Shown piece by piece: positions 26,527 to 37,970 of a stretch of DNA of 64,000 bases (position 1 is the first letter of the stretch; the number at the start of each line of letters is the position of its first letter). The translations under genes and the position numbers were made by a program. Source of the stretch: Lindgomyces ingoldianus (Eukaryota > Ascomycota > Dothideomycetes > Pleosporales > Lindgomycetaceae); contig NW_022985163.1 of assembly GCF_010093535.1 (NCBI RefSeq), forward strand, positions 1,711,672 to 1,775,671, given 5' to 3'. Below the pieces are notes generated by a model. It did not search any database and was not told the origin of the DNA. It saw nothing but the letters and a program-made list of their open reading frames with translations.

Positions 26527-26945
26527 GCACTCTAAGTTTCTCTAGTAGTATATTACTTTAGCTAACTTTAGTTTTATAAAGAGCGCTTACTTACTAAACG
26601 CAGCTAATTACTATGTTAAGCAGTTTACTAAAAAGATTAATTAAGTAAATTTTAAAGTAAAGCTTTATATTAAAGTTAAGGCTTTATAAAAGGTGTTTCT
26701 ACGCAGGTAATTAGCTAATAAGCTATTATTAGATCTATATACTACACTAATAATACTAAATAGCTGTTGTACCTAGCAGCTGCTGTGTAAAGCTAGGGTA
26801 GCAAAGCAAGTAGAGGAGATATCTAAGGCAATAGACTATTACTTAGCAATTGTGTGTATGTGGAAGTGCTAGACAGAGCTTTGCAATACCTATAAAGAGT
26901 AGTTCTATACTTACCTAGACTAATTTTACTACACTATTTAAATTT

Positions 26946-27709
26946 AACTTAAGGTGTTAGCTAACTTTGTTAATTTAAAACATTTAAAGCTTCTAAGGTT
27001 ATAGAAATGCTTTTTAACAAAATCTTTCTCATTTCCTCTTTTCTAAATGTAGCTGGCAATGTGCATCTAGTTTTAGGTGTTTGTGACGCTGCTTCTAGAG
27101 GCTAACTAGCTACAAAACCTCTCTATACTTGCTTAATAGGACTTAAAGGCACGTACTCTTTGGATTTCTATTCCTAATTACTGTATACCTAGTTACGCTA
27201 TTGTGGAGCGCATCATTAGAGGATCGTTTCCTGTCCCCGCAACATGCTCTCCCTTCCACGCCAGCATAATGTCAACCTAAACCGAGGCCGCCCAGCCAAT
27301 CGCGCATTTAAAGATCTTTCTCCCTCTCCTCTTCTCTAGACCCTCAAACAAGGATCGCCTCCGCTTCAGCCTGACAAGTCTAAGAGTTCAGTAGAGAACG
27401 TTGCGGATTGCAGACTCCCGGCAAAACGTTCTAATAAGCATTTGGAAAACTCGCCGACTCGGCGAAAGCGACGCAACGCTAATGTGACAAGCGAAAAAAA
27501 ACCCTTGATACGGATTCCCTATTCAATAATGGGCGAGACCGCGGCTATGACCATGAAGGCTAAATATACGTGTGGATAGTGGCCGCATTAAGGAGCTGCG
27601 GTGTACTGATTTCCAAAAATTCGAGGACGAACATAAGCAAATTATCACCCAAGATGGTGCCCCGCTAGATCGCAATACAGTAGCCAGAAGTATATTACGA
27701 TTTGAAATG
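26946..27709. other. Transition region and probable 3' flank of SDR2
   Basis: AT-rich sequence gives way to ordinary composition near 27200. No supported gene; a 67-codon minus-strand frame at 27523-27726 overlaps the SDR2 end and has no domain. Probably the 3' UTR and flank of SDR2. Confidence 0.4.
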
Positions 27710-28677
27710 CTAGCGCCAGTTCTCAAGACATGTCTCTCTATCCTCTAACTGCGTATAGCGTAGCGTATCTCTCCACAACATGGCCCCTTTGGCGGGGTCC
27801 TTGGCTTCTGGATTTCGAGCGCCCAGCTCCGAGCCGTTAAGGTATAGACCCTTCGGTCTTGCGCTGAGTGGTGAAGGTCCACCCTTCAACGCAGCGGTAA
27901 TGATATCACTCGCTGATTTCCTAGCTGGGCGAAGGGGCCCATTAGGAAAGAAGTAGACCAGAATAGCTGCTACGGCTGGCAACAAGAACTGCCATAAAAG
28001 TACGCGCAAGAACCAGCTCCCGCTCCGGCGAACTATACCAGTATTAACTAATCCAGGATCGATTCCAAGGACGGAAATGTTTTTGAGAATTGAGTCCTGA
28101 TCGAGACGACGTTGAAGCTCGGATCTGTATACAGAAAGGTCAGATGGTTGTAAAGATCAAATCGATGGAAGAAGGTGGACTCACATAGTAGTTACGCAGC
28201 ACAGCTTAGATGCGCCATACCGCCTATATCCGGCAGCCCATCCAGTCTTATCATCCTTGCTTAAACTCCAGTTGCCTTTAGCAATAGCGTCAATGCTTCC
28301 GGAGTTGAAAATGGTGTTGTATTTAGCCTCTTTAAAAGATCCGTTCCACGAGTTACACGGGTCATGCGGGCTAAAAATGTTAGCTTATTGCCATCTTGAG
28401 ACATTGGTGCTTGGAAGCTCTCAAGTAAACTCACTTGTGAGACCAGCTACTGATCCAGAGCACTCGCCCTATCTCCCGATCCATGCTCTGCAGCAGCAAT
28501 ACCGTGAGAAGCCAATGGCCCAGATAGTTGGTTGCGAAGGTCGTGTCCAACCCATCTTCAGTCCACGTCTGCTTCTCAAACTCCTCATAGCCGGCATTGA
28601 GGATGATAGCGTGGATGCGAGGGATTATACCAGCAGCGACGCGCTCGTTAATTTCGGCCGCTACCTTCCGGACATTA
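27710..28677 (-). pseudogene. SDR2, 3' part of a short-chain dehydrogenase gene split by element C
   Basis: Minus strand, three exon pieces: 28435-28677, 28185-28370 and 27710-28124, with 64-nt and 60-nt GTGAGT introns. It encodes the catalytic half of an SDR: the ILNAGY segment, then NYLGHWLL, a catalytic-serine region (WISSWS) and the YGASK motif. The C-terminus has a hydrophobic stretch (LLPAVAAILVYFF) that may anchor the protein in a membrane. The 5' part lies at 53328-53581. Including both parts and one TA, the total is 1,098 nt, exactly 366 codons. The interruption is the insertion of element C at a TA. This half has no stop or frameshift. Confidence 0.9.
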
Positions 28678-28702
28678 TTGTCGTGTGCGAAATTCTCTGG
28701 AT
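28678..28702. repeat. Left terminal inverted repeat of element C, first fragment
   Basis: Twenty-five bases matching the complement of 53301-53325, up to the AT where element A is inserted. The repeat resumes at 36656 and again at 41520. Confidence 0.88.
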
Positions 28703-29591
28703 CTATTGTGTGCGTTAATCCGTGCAATGTCTTGGCAACACCTTAAACTTTGCTTTCCGCCACCAAATTTGTATAAGAACTTGAAATTTTGCCTATAAAA
28801 CCCTACAACTACCTAACATCTCTTAATTTTAGTAAATATTTAGGCGCTGTACGTACTTCCTATTTAGGAAATAATAAGGCTAGGTTTTAATGTTTAAAAT
28901 AGCTTTCTAGCTATGTTTTAAGCTTATAGAGTCTCTTGTTGCCTACTACCTACTTAGCAACCCCTAGCGCTTACTGTAAGCGCCTGTAGCCTATCTAATT
29001 ATACATATATTAATATATGTTATTTTTTACTGCTTAGATAGAGGCTATAGGTAATTGTTAATTAAAAAGGGTGTAGTAACTGCGCAGTATATAATATAAT
29101 AGATAATCTAAAGACGCACAGCAGCGTAAGAGCACCTATCTAAGGTAGGCTTAGTTATTTACTAGTAATTAGTAAAAAAGATGTAGATGCTCTTTTTAGT
29201 AAGCTTATTTACTTTAGGTAGATGTACTAGAATAAGATTACACTCTAGTTATAAGTAAAAAAAGGCATTTAAATTAATTGCTTAAACATATCTTAGTTTC
29301 TCTTTTAATATAAATAAAGTTGCTAAACACATTAAGCATTCTCTATTAATTAAAATAAAAAACTTTATAACTTATATTATAACTTAATAAAACGCTTTGC
29401 AGCAGAGGATCTAGTGTTTTTTAATAAGTTAATTTTTAATAAAAAGACTAGCTAGTAGCACTACATGTATAGCCTAGTTAGCTATGTCTTTTAGTATACT
29501 TAGAATATTACTTAAGGCAGTACTTAGTTAATTCTCTCTGTGTATATAATTAACAGCTATCTCCCTTATACAGCTGTAAAAAAAAGGCTAC

Positions 29592-29871
29592 TGTTAAATA
29601 AGCTCTGACAGCTAGCTGCTTATAGTATGAGCACTTAAGTAGCAAGAGTAAGAGTGGTGTACAGTGTGCACAGCGTACAAGGTAGGTAAAGTAAGGGCAA
29701 CACATTTCTAGTTCTATTGCTTTTGTCTTTCCTTTATATAAAAAAAAAAGGGGATATCTAGATATTTACACATAGAGATTTACATATAAGTATTATATAA
29801 CATAGATACATAGTCCTGCTTATGCGCAATTGCTTATATCTAGACTGTAACACTACTGCTATATATAGACA
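29592..29871 (-). repeat. 3' LTR (minus sense) of copia copy 2
   Basis: 280 bp, TGTTAAATAAGC...ATAGACA. Confidence 0.85.
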
Positions 29872-30115
29872 CTAGCAACTTTTCTTTTTATCTAAAGAGT
29901 TGCCTTTTGTACGCGTTACCTCCCCTCTGTCTATGTAGGTCTATCTAATTATGTTCTGCCTTTACTCTACTCTATTTATTAGGACTTGCCCCTAGTAATG
30001 CTGTGCGTTAGAATAGGCTAGTTGCGCTATGTAAATAGCTCTTCTCTTCTTTATCCTTTGCTTTCTAAGCCCTGCTGTACAATCCTCTAGCTTTTTTCTC
30101 TTTTTATACAGTGCT

Positions 30116-30243
30116 TGTAAGGACGGGGCTCCGCACCACTCCGCTAATACAACTAAAAAGGTGCGAATAATTAACCAACGTTGATTTTTAGGTGCAGAAT
30201 AGTATATATACCTGTCGCACGTAAGCGCCATCTTGGCCTTACA
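30116..30243 (-). repeat. LTR of the TRIM-like element (left)
   Basis: 128 bp, nearly identical to 31398-31525; differences are transitions. Confidence 0.88.
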
Positions 30244-30305
30244 TTATCTCCCTTCTTAGCAGACGCATGTCCCAGGCGTCACATAACCTACCCGCAGCTT
30301 AGAGG

Positions 30306-31151
30306 TAGAGTTGGCAACAATTAAGTTAACTTAATAACTTGACTTAATTAACTTAATTAATAGCTGTTAATTAAGTTAATTAGCTAGGCAAAATTTACTA
30401 AGTTAATTAAGCAAATTGTGCCTGCTTAATTAACTTAATTAACAGACTTAAATCCCTAGGATCTTAGGTTTACTAGGAGATACAGGATCCTTTAGTGTGC
30501 AGGAGTAGTAAATATAGTATAAGGCAGCTTAGCTTTAAGGGACTTTAGAGTTGTAATAGTTGCCTAACTAGGCTTAGCGCTATATATCTAAAATTCCTTA
30601 ACTTCTACTGCCCACTAACTTACCTGCCTCTACCACGTATACAAAGGCTGGCTAGACAACTGCCACCTTAGCTTTTAACGCTTGTGGGCAGAGTTTAAAG
30701 ACACCGCCTCTCCTGTCAGTACTCTAGAGCCTCCGCCAAAGAAGGCACGTACAGGGCTAGCTGGGAGCTGGTTAGATTTTATAAGAGCTGCTCTATAAGG
30801 TGACAACGCCTGCCTAATTGCGCACAAACAGGGACTTCTTTAGTACAGGTGACTTAATTATCTAGCGCTTAAACTTATTACAGTAATAAGTTTAGAAGCG
30901 CCTTAGCTTAAAGCCTACAAAGTTAGCAAAAAGTCCACGTAGTAATGCTATCTCTCCTAAAGACCTAGAGACTATCTATAAGATATATAGCAGTTAATTT
31001 ACTACGTAATCTATTAATTAAGTTAATTAAGTTAATTAAGTTAAGCCTTATTTGTGCTATTAAGTTAATTAAGTTAATTAAAACGTGCTAGATCTGTTAA
31101 TTAATTAAGCAATTCACCCTAACTTAATTAACTTAATTGTTGCCAACTCTG
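30306..31151. mobile_element. hAT-type non-autonomous element with 8-bp target duplication
   Basis: 846 bp. Ends TAGAGTTGGCAAC...GTTGCCAACTCTG are inverted repeats (the left T for C is a transition), flanked by perfect CTTAGAGG at 30298-30305 and 31152-31159. An 8-bp duplication and CAGAG-like ends are hallmarks of hAT transposons. Subterminal regions carry many short repeats of the type ttaattaagttaa on both sides. No transposase coding capacity is visible. Confidence 0.85.
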
Positions 31152-31397
31152 CTTAGAGGCGCCATGCGCATGTCTTGGTTACCGGCTAGAGGCTGACCAC
31201 CTGCGGCCTAGAGGCGCGGGATAAATAACAACACAACGCTTAGTGGCCCACGCCAGCTAAGCCATATACACTAGACCTCCTAGCAGCGACAACGTGGCGC
31301 TAGAAGAGGCCGCCTTACGTTTTAGTCTAAAAAACTAGCTAAGCTGTCTAAGGTGTGGGTCAAACGCGCGACTGTCCTTGTTGTTAGTTAATTATTA

Positions 31398-31525
31398 TGT
31401 AAGGACAGGGCTCCGCACTACTCTGCTAATACAACTAAAAAGGTGTGAATAATCAACCAACGTTGATTTTTAGGTGCAGAATAGTATATATACCCGTCGC
31501 ACGTAAGCGCCATCTCGGCCTTACA
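31398..31525 (-). repeat. LTR of the TRIM-like element (right)
   Basis: 128 bp partner of 30116-30243. Confidence 0.88.
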
Positions 31526-34054
31526 GTGCTAGCAGTAACAGATTCTTATAATAAAAAAAATAAGTGTGTATAATATAAAAAAATAAAAAAATAAAGGGAA
31601 ATAAGCCTTATATAAAGGCGTTGTTAGTCTAGTTAGTCTAAGGCATCTTTGCGCACAGGATCTAGCTAGTCTATAGATGCTTCTATCTAGACAGAGAGGC
31701 AGTTAGTTAGGACTAATAATTAAAGAGCCTAGTTTAGTGTTTTCTTTATATATACATTTACTAAGTTATTTTTACTATTAATCTACTTAATCTTAGCAAT
31801 TTCCTTTTTCTTATATAATTTATAGAGTAACATAATGTTAATTATAAGTTACTTTTTACTAGTAGTGCCTAGCTTAATAAGGTAATTATATAAAGACCTT
31901 AAATCTATGCAGATTACTACTAAGATTAGTAGTAGTTTAAGTGTTTATATAATTTACTATAAAGTTGTACTAAGAGTAATTGCATTATTAAACCTTTTAA
32001 CTATTTTATACAGTTTGCTAGTAAGAACACTTTTAGTTACTCTTTTACACTTAGTAGAATTCTAGTGTATAATGTTACCTAGTATTTTAAAGTAGTTGCT
32101 TTGCTTTATATAGTCCTTATTACTTAATATAATTAAAAATTCTAGCTATAAGCTAAGGTTCTTATTGTTAGCAAATAATCTATTTATAAAGATAAACAGC
32201 TTTGCATAATTAAGCTGTAATAGTAGGAAAGTAAGACTGCGCTTACTATTATCTATCTACTATTAGATTTATGTGTTAAGTGTGTTAATGTTGTTGTATA
32301 AAGGGTCTATAGTTTATGCAGTAATAAATAGGTTAAATGCTGCCTCTAGTTAACACATAAATGCAATGTATGCCTCTTTTACATGTTACTTAACATATTG
32401 TTATACAGCATCTTTATTCTTTAGGTTAATTATATAAAGGTAGCTTACTTATTTTTTCTAAGTAAGGACTACTATGTTGTGTGTAAGTTTAATCCTTCTG
32501 CTGTTAAACTTAATAGGCTGCTTCTCTGCTAGAATAGTCTTGCCCTTTACACAGAACTTTGCCTTCTGCAGTTTCTTCTCTTCTCTTTGCGCAAAATCCT
32601 TTATTATAATGCTTAAGGTGTTGTCTGTCTGCAGGCTAGTAATACTAAAGGTGTGCTCTTCTTTATTAGTAATTAAGAGGCAGGGGTTGTACAAAGAGAT
32701 GTGCATGCGCAGCTTTTCTTTGTAGTGGTTATGTACAATTAAGGGTGTGGAGCAGGCGTTAGGTAGGGTGGCATGTATTGTTTGTACAGTGATTAGTGTA
32801 GTGCTGGCTAAGGTATAGGAGCAGGTAATACTAGTACGTTTAGTGTTAATAGCAGCATTGTGTTTAGTCTGCTTCTGTGTAGAGCCTTATATAGTAATAA
32901 AGGTTGTATATAAAGCCTTTCTAGTACAATTGCCTTCCTTTATGCTATATTATACAGCTTCTAGGCTTAAGTACCTTTAGTGCCTAGCTGTGGTGTAATT
33001 CCCTTGTCCTTTAGCACTTATATAAGCTCTCTTTTAAACGCGCAGCTAAGTGCTAAGAAGTCTTATAGTGTCTATCTTTTAAAATTCTTTATATATAAAC
33101 TTAAAAAAGTAGCGCCCTTCTAAGTTATTATGTGTAGATTAGTAATTATATAACTTATGTATAATTAAGTTTATAGGCTTATTAAAGCCTCTAACATGTT
33201 AATCTTATTATTCTAGTACTCTAGGCTAGTCTTATTCTATAGTGTTGCTTTTAATATCCCTATGTCCTTTATAAGTTGTTTATATAATAAAAATTATTTT
33301 TTATTCTTTCTATTATTACACAGAGTTGTTAGTTGCTAATAGGATTCTATTATAATAGTATAGTTAATTACTTTTCTAGTAGATTGTGTAGGTACTGCTG
33401 TTGTCTAGCTGCTAGGTTGTGCAGCTTTAATAGCTTTAGTGTGCACCTTATACTATCTCCTCTTTACTTTGTATAGTAGTAGAGCTTGCTGTATAATGCA
33501 AAGGATTAATCTACTATCCTAAAAGATAGGTAACTAAATAAAGTACTTTATAAAGTGTAAGTGCTTTATTATTACTTTTTCTAAAAAATAAGTAATAAAA
33601 TAAAGTGCCTTATAAGGCGTAAGGTTAATTACTTGTGCAGTAAATTGCGCAGGTACTGCTATTATCTAGCTACTAGGTTGTGCAGCTTTAATAGCTTTAG
33701 TGTGCGCCTTACACTATCTCCTCTTTACTTTATACAGTAGCAGAGCTTGCTGTATAATGTAAAGGATTAATGTGCTATTGTCTAGCTGCTAGGTTATACA
33801 GCTTTAGTAGCTTTAGTGTGCGTCTTACACTATCTCCTTCTTACTTTATATAGTAGCAAAGCTTGCTGTATAATGTAAAGGATTAATCTACTATCCTAAG
33901 AGATAAGTAACTAAATAAAGTACCTTATAAAGTGTAGGTGCTCTGTTGTTACTTTTCCTAGAAAATAAGTAACAAAATAAAGTACATTATAAAGTGTAGG
34001 TACTTTATTATTACTCTTACTAATTTATAGTTAATTAAATTAACTACTAATTAG

Positions 34055-34334
34055 TGTTAAATAGGCTCTAATAGCTAGCTGCTTATAGTATAAGCACTTA
34101 AGTAGCAAAAGTAAGAGTAGTGTATAGTGTGCATAGTGTATAAAGTAGGTAAAGTAAAAGCAACATGTTTCTAGTTCTATTACTCTTGTCTTTTCTCTGT
34201 ATAGAGGAAAAAAGGGATATCTAGATGTTTGTGCACAGAGGTTCGCGCACAAGCATTATGTAACATAGATACGTGGTCCTGCTCGTGCGCGATCGCTTGT
34301 ATCTAGACTGTAACGCTGCTGCTGCGTACAAACA
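34055..34334 (-). repeat. 5' LTR (minus sense) of copia copy 2
   Basis: 280 bp, TGTTAAATAGGC...ACAAACA, least mutated at its outer right end. Confidence 0.85.
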
Positions 34335-34929
34335 ACTACTTTAATTAAAAGCAGTTTCTTAAGTAGATTAAAAAGAGTCTAATCTCTACACTTTAGGTTG
34401 TGTATAGTAAGAAGCACTTAGTAATTATTCTAGATAATGTCTTAATTTATATAAATAATAAAGTAACACAGATTATTAAGGCTAGCAGGTATTTAGTAAG
34501 GTATTTGCTTTTATACTTGCTTAACTATAATCTAATAAAGCTTACCTTTACAGTGCTTAAGGCGTAGATTAAGAGAAACTATTTATATGTTTAAAAGTGT
34601 TTTAGTAGTAACTTTAGTGCCTTTTTAAAAGCAGCTATTTAAAAAAGTAAATGTAACTGTTTTACCTAAAAGCACTTTAAGTACATAGTAAGAGGGCTAT
34701 ATATTAAGCAGGAGGAGCTAAAGCGCGCAAGGAGAGAGCTAAAAGAGCTTAAGAAAGTAAAAGAGTTTAAATTTAAATAAATTATTTAGCTATATTATTT
34801 CTACTACTAGTTCTGCCTTACTTACTACTACCTATCTTAAGCAGGCTGCTAGCTGTATAATATATTAGCTTAAACTAATAAAGATCTTTATAGAGATAGT
34901 AAATAAGCCTATCTTTAAGCCTAAACTAG

Positions 34930-36450
34930 GTAACAGTAATAGTATACAGGTTACCTTTAACTCTGCTTATCTTGCAGAGATCCTTTATAGTCTATAGCTC
35001 CTTAGTTGCTACCTTTTACATGTAGAGGTAAAGATTTTTTTTATCCTCTAGCTATTGCTTAACTAACTACTTAAAAAAGTTTTTTACTATTTTTTAAGTA
35101 TTTTATTTACTACCTTTTATTATAAGACTTAAAGAATAACCTAAAGATTAAGGCGCTGTTAAGGTAATAACTAGTAGAGCATATAGCTACTAGTAGTAAG
35201 AGAGTAGAGCAGCTCCTATAGAAGAGATACTAGCCTGCGCTTAAAGCTGTTAGAGATAAAGCTATTAAAACTCTTATTACTTTACTTAAGCAGCTTTTTT
35301 ATTACTTATTCTTACTATTTAGTTAAGCAACTACTGCTAGCTTATTTACTTTACTAGCTTCTTAAATAACAGCTTATTTAATAATAATAAGCTTAGCCTT
35401 TTCTTTTTATCTTTCTGCGTGTAAGGGTTTACTTAGAGCTTATTACTTTCTTACTACAGCGCCCTAATAATCTTATAACTAGGTACTATAACAGAAGACT
35501 CTTCTATAACTATAAACCTTCTCTATGCTTTAAAGTTAACTAGTTTAATAGCATAGTAAGATTAGTCTAGGTAGATATAGCACTACTTTTTATAGTTATT
35601 GCAAAGCTCTGTCTAGCACTCCTATGTACACGTAATTGCTAAGTAGTAGTCTATTACCTTAGATATCTCCTTTACTTGCTCTGCTGCTCTAGCTTTACGC
35701 AGCAGCTGCTAGGTACAACAGCTACTTAGTATTATTAGTGTAGTATCTAGATCTAACAATAGCTTATTAGCTAATTACCTGCGTAAAAATGCCTTCTACA
35801 GAGCCTTAACTTTAACATAAAGCTTTATTTTAAAATTTACTTTATTAATTCTCTTAGTAAAGCGCTTAACATAGTAATTAACTACTTTAAGTAAGTAAGC
35901 GCTCTTTATAAAACTAAAGTTAGCTAAGGTAATATGCTGCTAGGTAGATTTAGAGTGCTTAGCTTAATAGCTTACTAAGCAACTAAGCTAGGTAACCTCT
36001 TACTTATTAATTATAAAAGCTGCATTAGTAAGCACTAAGTCTACTTTGTTCTTTATAAACAACATAGAGAAGACTAGCTGCTAGCAGTTATTGCTGTTGT
36101 TAACTACCTAGTTCTTATTTACGCGCAGAATATACTTTATATCTATCTTATAGTTAGGCTCTTTAGGAGGTAGGGACAATTGCTGCTAAGGTAATAGTTA
36201 ACACTCTAGCTCTACTACTAATAGTAGTAATAATAGTATCTTAATAGTAGCTATTAAAGCAGCAGCGCGCTGCTTATCTATAAAGGTAACCTTTCTTTTT
36301 ATCTGCTTATTTAATCTACTAGCTTTTTAACCTCTAGAAGGTGCTTTAGAGGCTGCTGCAGCAAGAGCTCTAGCTAATAGTTAACAGGTAGCACTAGTAC
36401 TTAAACGCGTGGCTGCTCTAGCTATAGCTTTTTAGCTAGAAATTGTTTGC
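34930..36450 (-). pseudogene. Second ORF (ORF2) of element A, function unknown, degenerate
   Basis: On the minus strand, convergent with the transposase. Full of stops, but read-through gives recognisable blocks shared with element C: near the start IKYILRVN (C: MQYTLQVN), and near the end IKDLCKI-RVKGNLYTIT (C: VKDLRKI-DVKGNLYTVT). A' keeps part of the same reading frame. I do not recognise the family. Conservation in two diverged elements in the same arrangement suggests it belongs to the transposon. Ends approximate. Confidence 0.5.
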
Positions 36451-36949
36451 TAAGGGCTATTTTAAACCTCTAAAATTTAGCTTTATTATTTCCTAATTAG
36501 GAAGTACGTACAGCTTTAAGATCTAACTAAAATAACAGATATTTAGGCATAGATAGGGGCAAATTGTCGCTTTGTTAAAGTTCTCATAGATTTAGTGAGG
36601 CGGAAAAGACGCGACGCGAATGCCAAGACATTGCACGGATTAACGCACACAATAGATTCTTGGCAATGCCAAGTAACAACTTTCCCCTCACAAATCTCAT
36701 AGAAATGCAGGTCACTGCACATATCGCTCCATATAATCAACCACAACGCTTTCTACTGTAGGTGAAGCTTTTTAAATGTATAGATAGGGCCTATCCTACT
36801 AATTTAACAGAGTTTTAGATTATAGATCTAACTGTAGGCCTCTTACAGGCCCCCTAGGGGACGTGTTTTATAGAAGCGCGCATCCTTAATCTAGAGGCCT
36901 TGCTACTAGCCTCCTCCTACTTAAAGCACAGCTAGAAGACTGCTTATAG

Positions 36950-37970
36950 TTGTTCTATTGTGTATTATCTTCTTATGCTTAGCGTCTTTATCCTAAAGGT
37001 TATTACTTACTTGCGCGCTAGCTGTAGTACTGTCTATGCAATTTATTAGAACCTTATAAAGTATAGTACTATTACAGCTCTGCAGGTGCAGCAGTTAGGG
37101 CGTCCTCTAAGACTTACCCTAGCTAATAGAGAGGCTCTGTTTAATAAGCTTGTTGCGCACAGCTAAATGTACTAGAACAAGATAAAGTAGTAGTTATTTA
37201 CAAAGCGTAGAATGCTTATTAATTAATTAAATATCTCTAAGATGTTAAAGAAAAAAGGCTAGAATAAAAAAGTAATTAAACTACTATTAGTTAAACATAG
37301 TAAAGATCTTTATAATAACTATTACTATATTATAATAAACTATACTATAGATTAATTAGTCTTTATTAATAAGTTAAATTTTAATAAAATAACAGGCTAA
37401 AGGCGCTACGCATATAGCCTAATTAGTAACAATAATTAATACGCTAGGGATAGAGACTGCAGGCGCGCATGGTTAGTTCTACTAGTGTACACCCTTCTTT
37501 ATAGATATCTTAATTATACAGCGTTTTAGTAGGGATACTTTAACACTAAGCTTTTTATTAATTAGATAAAGAACTAGCTTCTACTAACTATTAATTATTA
37601 GTTTAAAAGGCGCATAATGTATATTATTTTAAATAACTGCTTTACTTACTGTAACAAGAGAATACTAGACACTGTTTAAAAAGAAGGGCATATAGTACAG
37701 TTTCTGCTACTGTACTTGCCTAACTATAATCTAATTAAGCTAACTTTCTTAGTGCTAAAGGCCTAAGTATAATATTACTACTACTATTACTAACATAAGT
37801 TTAACACATTTAAAGACTTTCTAAGATTTGCTATTAGTAAGAGTTGCTGTAATTAATTTACTACTAAGCACTTTTAGCACACTAGTAAAGAAAAACTATA
37901 TATTAAGGATAAAGTATTTAATAGAGTAAACGCGTAGATAAAGGCGTATAAAAGAGGTAAAGTTAATAGG
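36950..37970 (+). pseudogene. Degenerate DDE_3 transposase of element B
   Basis: Translation through stops gives FNKITG-RRYAYS, then a YIILNN block, about 35 residues on LYLPNYNLIKLTFLVLKA, and a charged tail. These match the three catalytic blocks of DDE_3 (IS630/Tc1-type) transposases, with Asp/Pro lost to RIP-type changes. Boundaries approximate. Confidence 0.75.

Larger units (their letters stand above)
12657..26945 (-). mobile_element. Element A', truncated copy of DDE_3 transposon A with nested insertions
   Basis: The terminal sequence CTATTGTGTGCG at 12657, preceded by AT, matches the ends of element A (28703-36655). The copy is reversed relative to A: reading right from 12657 follows A leftward from 36655. 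Homology resumes after the MITE (13922-14454) and after the gypsy element (26527 to about 26943), matching roughly 35540-35960 of A on the other strand. It then stops without a terminal repeat, so the transposase half is missing. Element-specific sequence totals only about 1.1 kb of a roughly 3.2-kb unit; the rest is nested elements. All of it is heavily RIP-mutated. The right end is approximate. Confidence 0.75.
30116..31525 (-). mobile_element. TRIM-like small LTR element with 128-bp LTRs
   Basis: LTRs 30116-30243 and 31398-31525 (TGTAAGGAC...CTTACA) with duplication GTGCT at 30111-30115 and 31526-31530. Without the nested hAT element the unit is about 556 bp, with some 300 bp of internal sequence and no coding capacity. 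A purine-rich tract adjoining the left LTR on the minus strand suggests minus orientation; on that strand the LTR carries a TATATATA box. Nearly free of RIP. Confidence 0.85.
29592..34334 (-). mobile_element. Ty1/copia element, copy 2 (internally deleted, carries a nested TRIM-like element)
   Basis: 4,743 bp, minus orientation, 280-bp LTRs. Flanking duplication is GCTAC (29587-29591) and ACTAC (34335-34339), differing by one G/A. Compared with copy 1 it lacks about 3.3 kb: sequence jumps near 32731 from the equivalent of about 17330 to about 20650. It is less mutated than copy 1: a minus frame of 82 codons at 32458-32706 encodes part of an RVT_2-type reverse transcriptase (segments like SLQTDNTLSI and FAQREEKKLQKAKF). 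Confidence 0.87.
28970..34795 (+). pseudogene. Degenerate DDE_3 transposase of element A, split by copia copy 2
   Basis: The 5' piece ends at 29591 and the 3' piece starts after 34334. Read through stops, the first gives a block like INEFIFNKKT then PYTAVKKGYFN. The second gives VIILDN...(about 35 residues)...YNLIKLTFTVLKA, which matches the DN and PPYSPDxNPIE-type blocks of DDE_3/IS630-Tc1 transposases once RIP changes are allowed for. Prolines and aspartates of these motifs are mutated, so the enzyme is dead. Extent is approximate. Confidence 0.75.
28703..36655 (+). mobile_element. Element A: DDE_3 transposon inside the left terminal repeat of C
   Basis: 7,953 bp, ends CTATTGTGTGCG...CGCACACAATAG, flanked by AT. 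Removing it and one AT restores exactly the sequence seen in C's intact right repeat, which sets the boundaries. Without the copia insertion (4,743 bp plus 5) it is about 3.2 kb. It has a transposase on the plus strand and a second convergent ORF on the minus strand. The outer 100-150 bp are much less mutated than the interior. Confidence 0.85.

Noticed and set aside
29992..30231. 79-codon minus-strand frame
   Set aside because: It spans the junction of copia sequence and the TRIM-like LTR, so it arose by the insertion and has no family resemblance.
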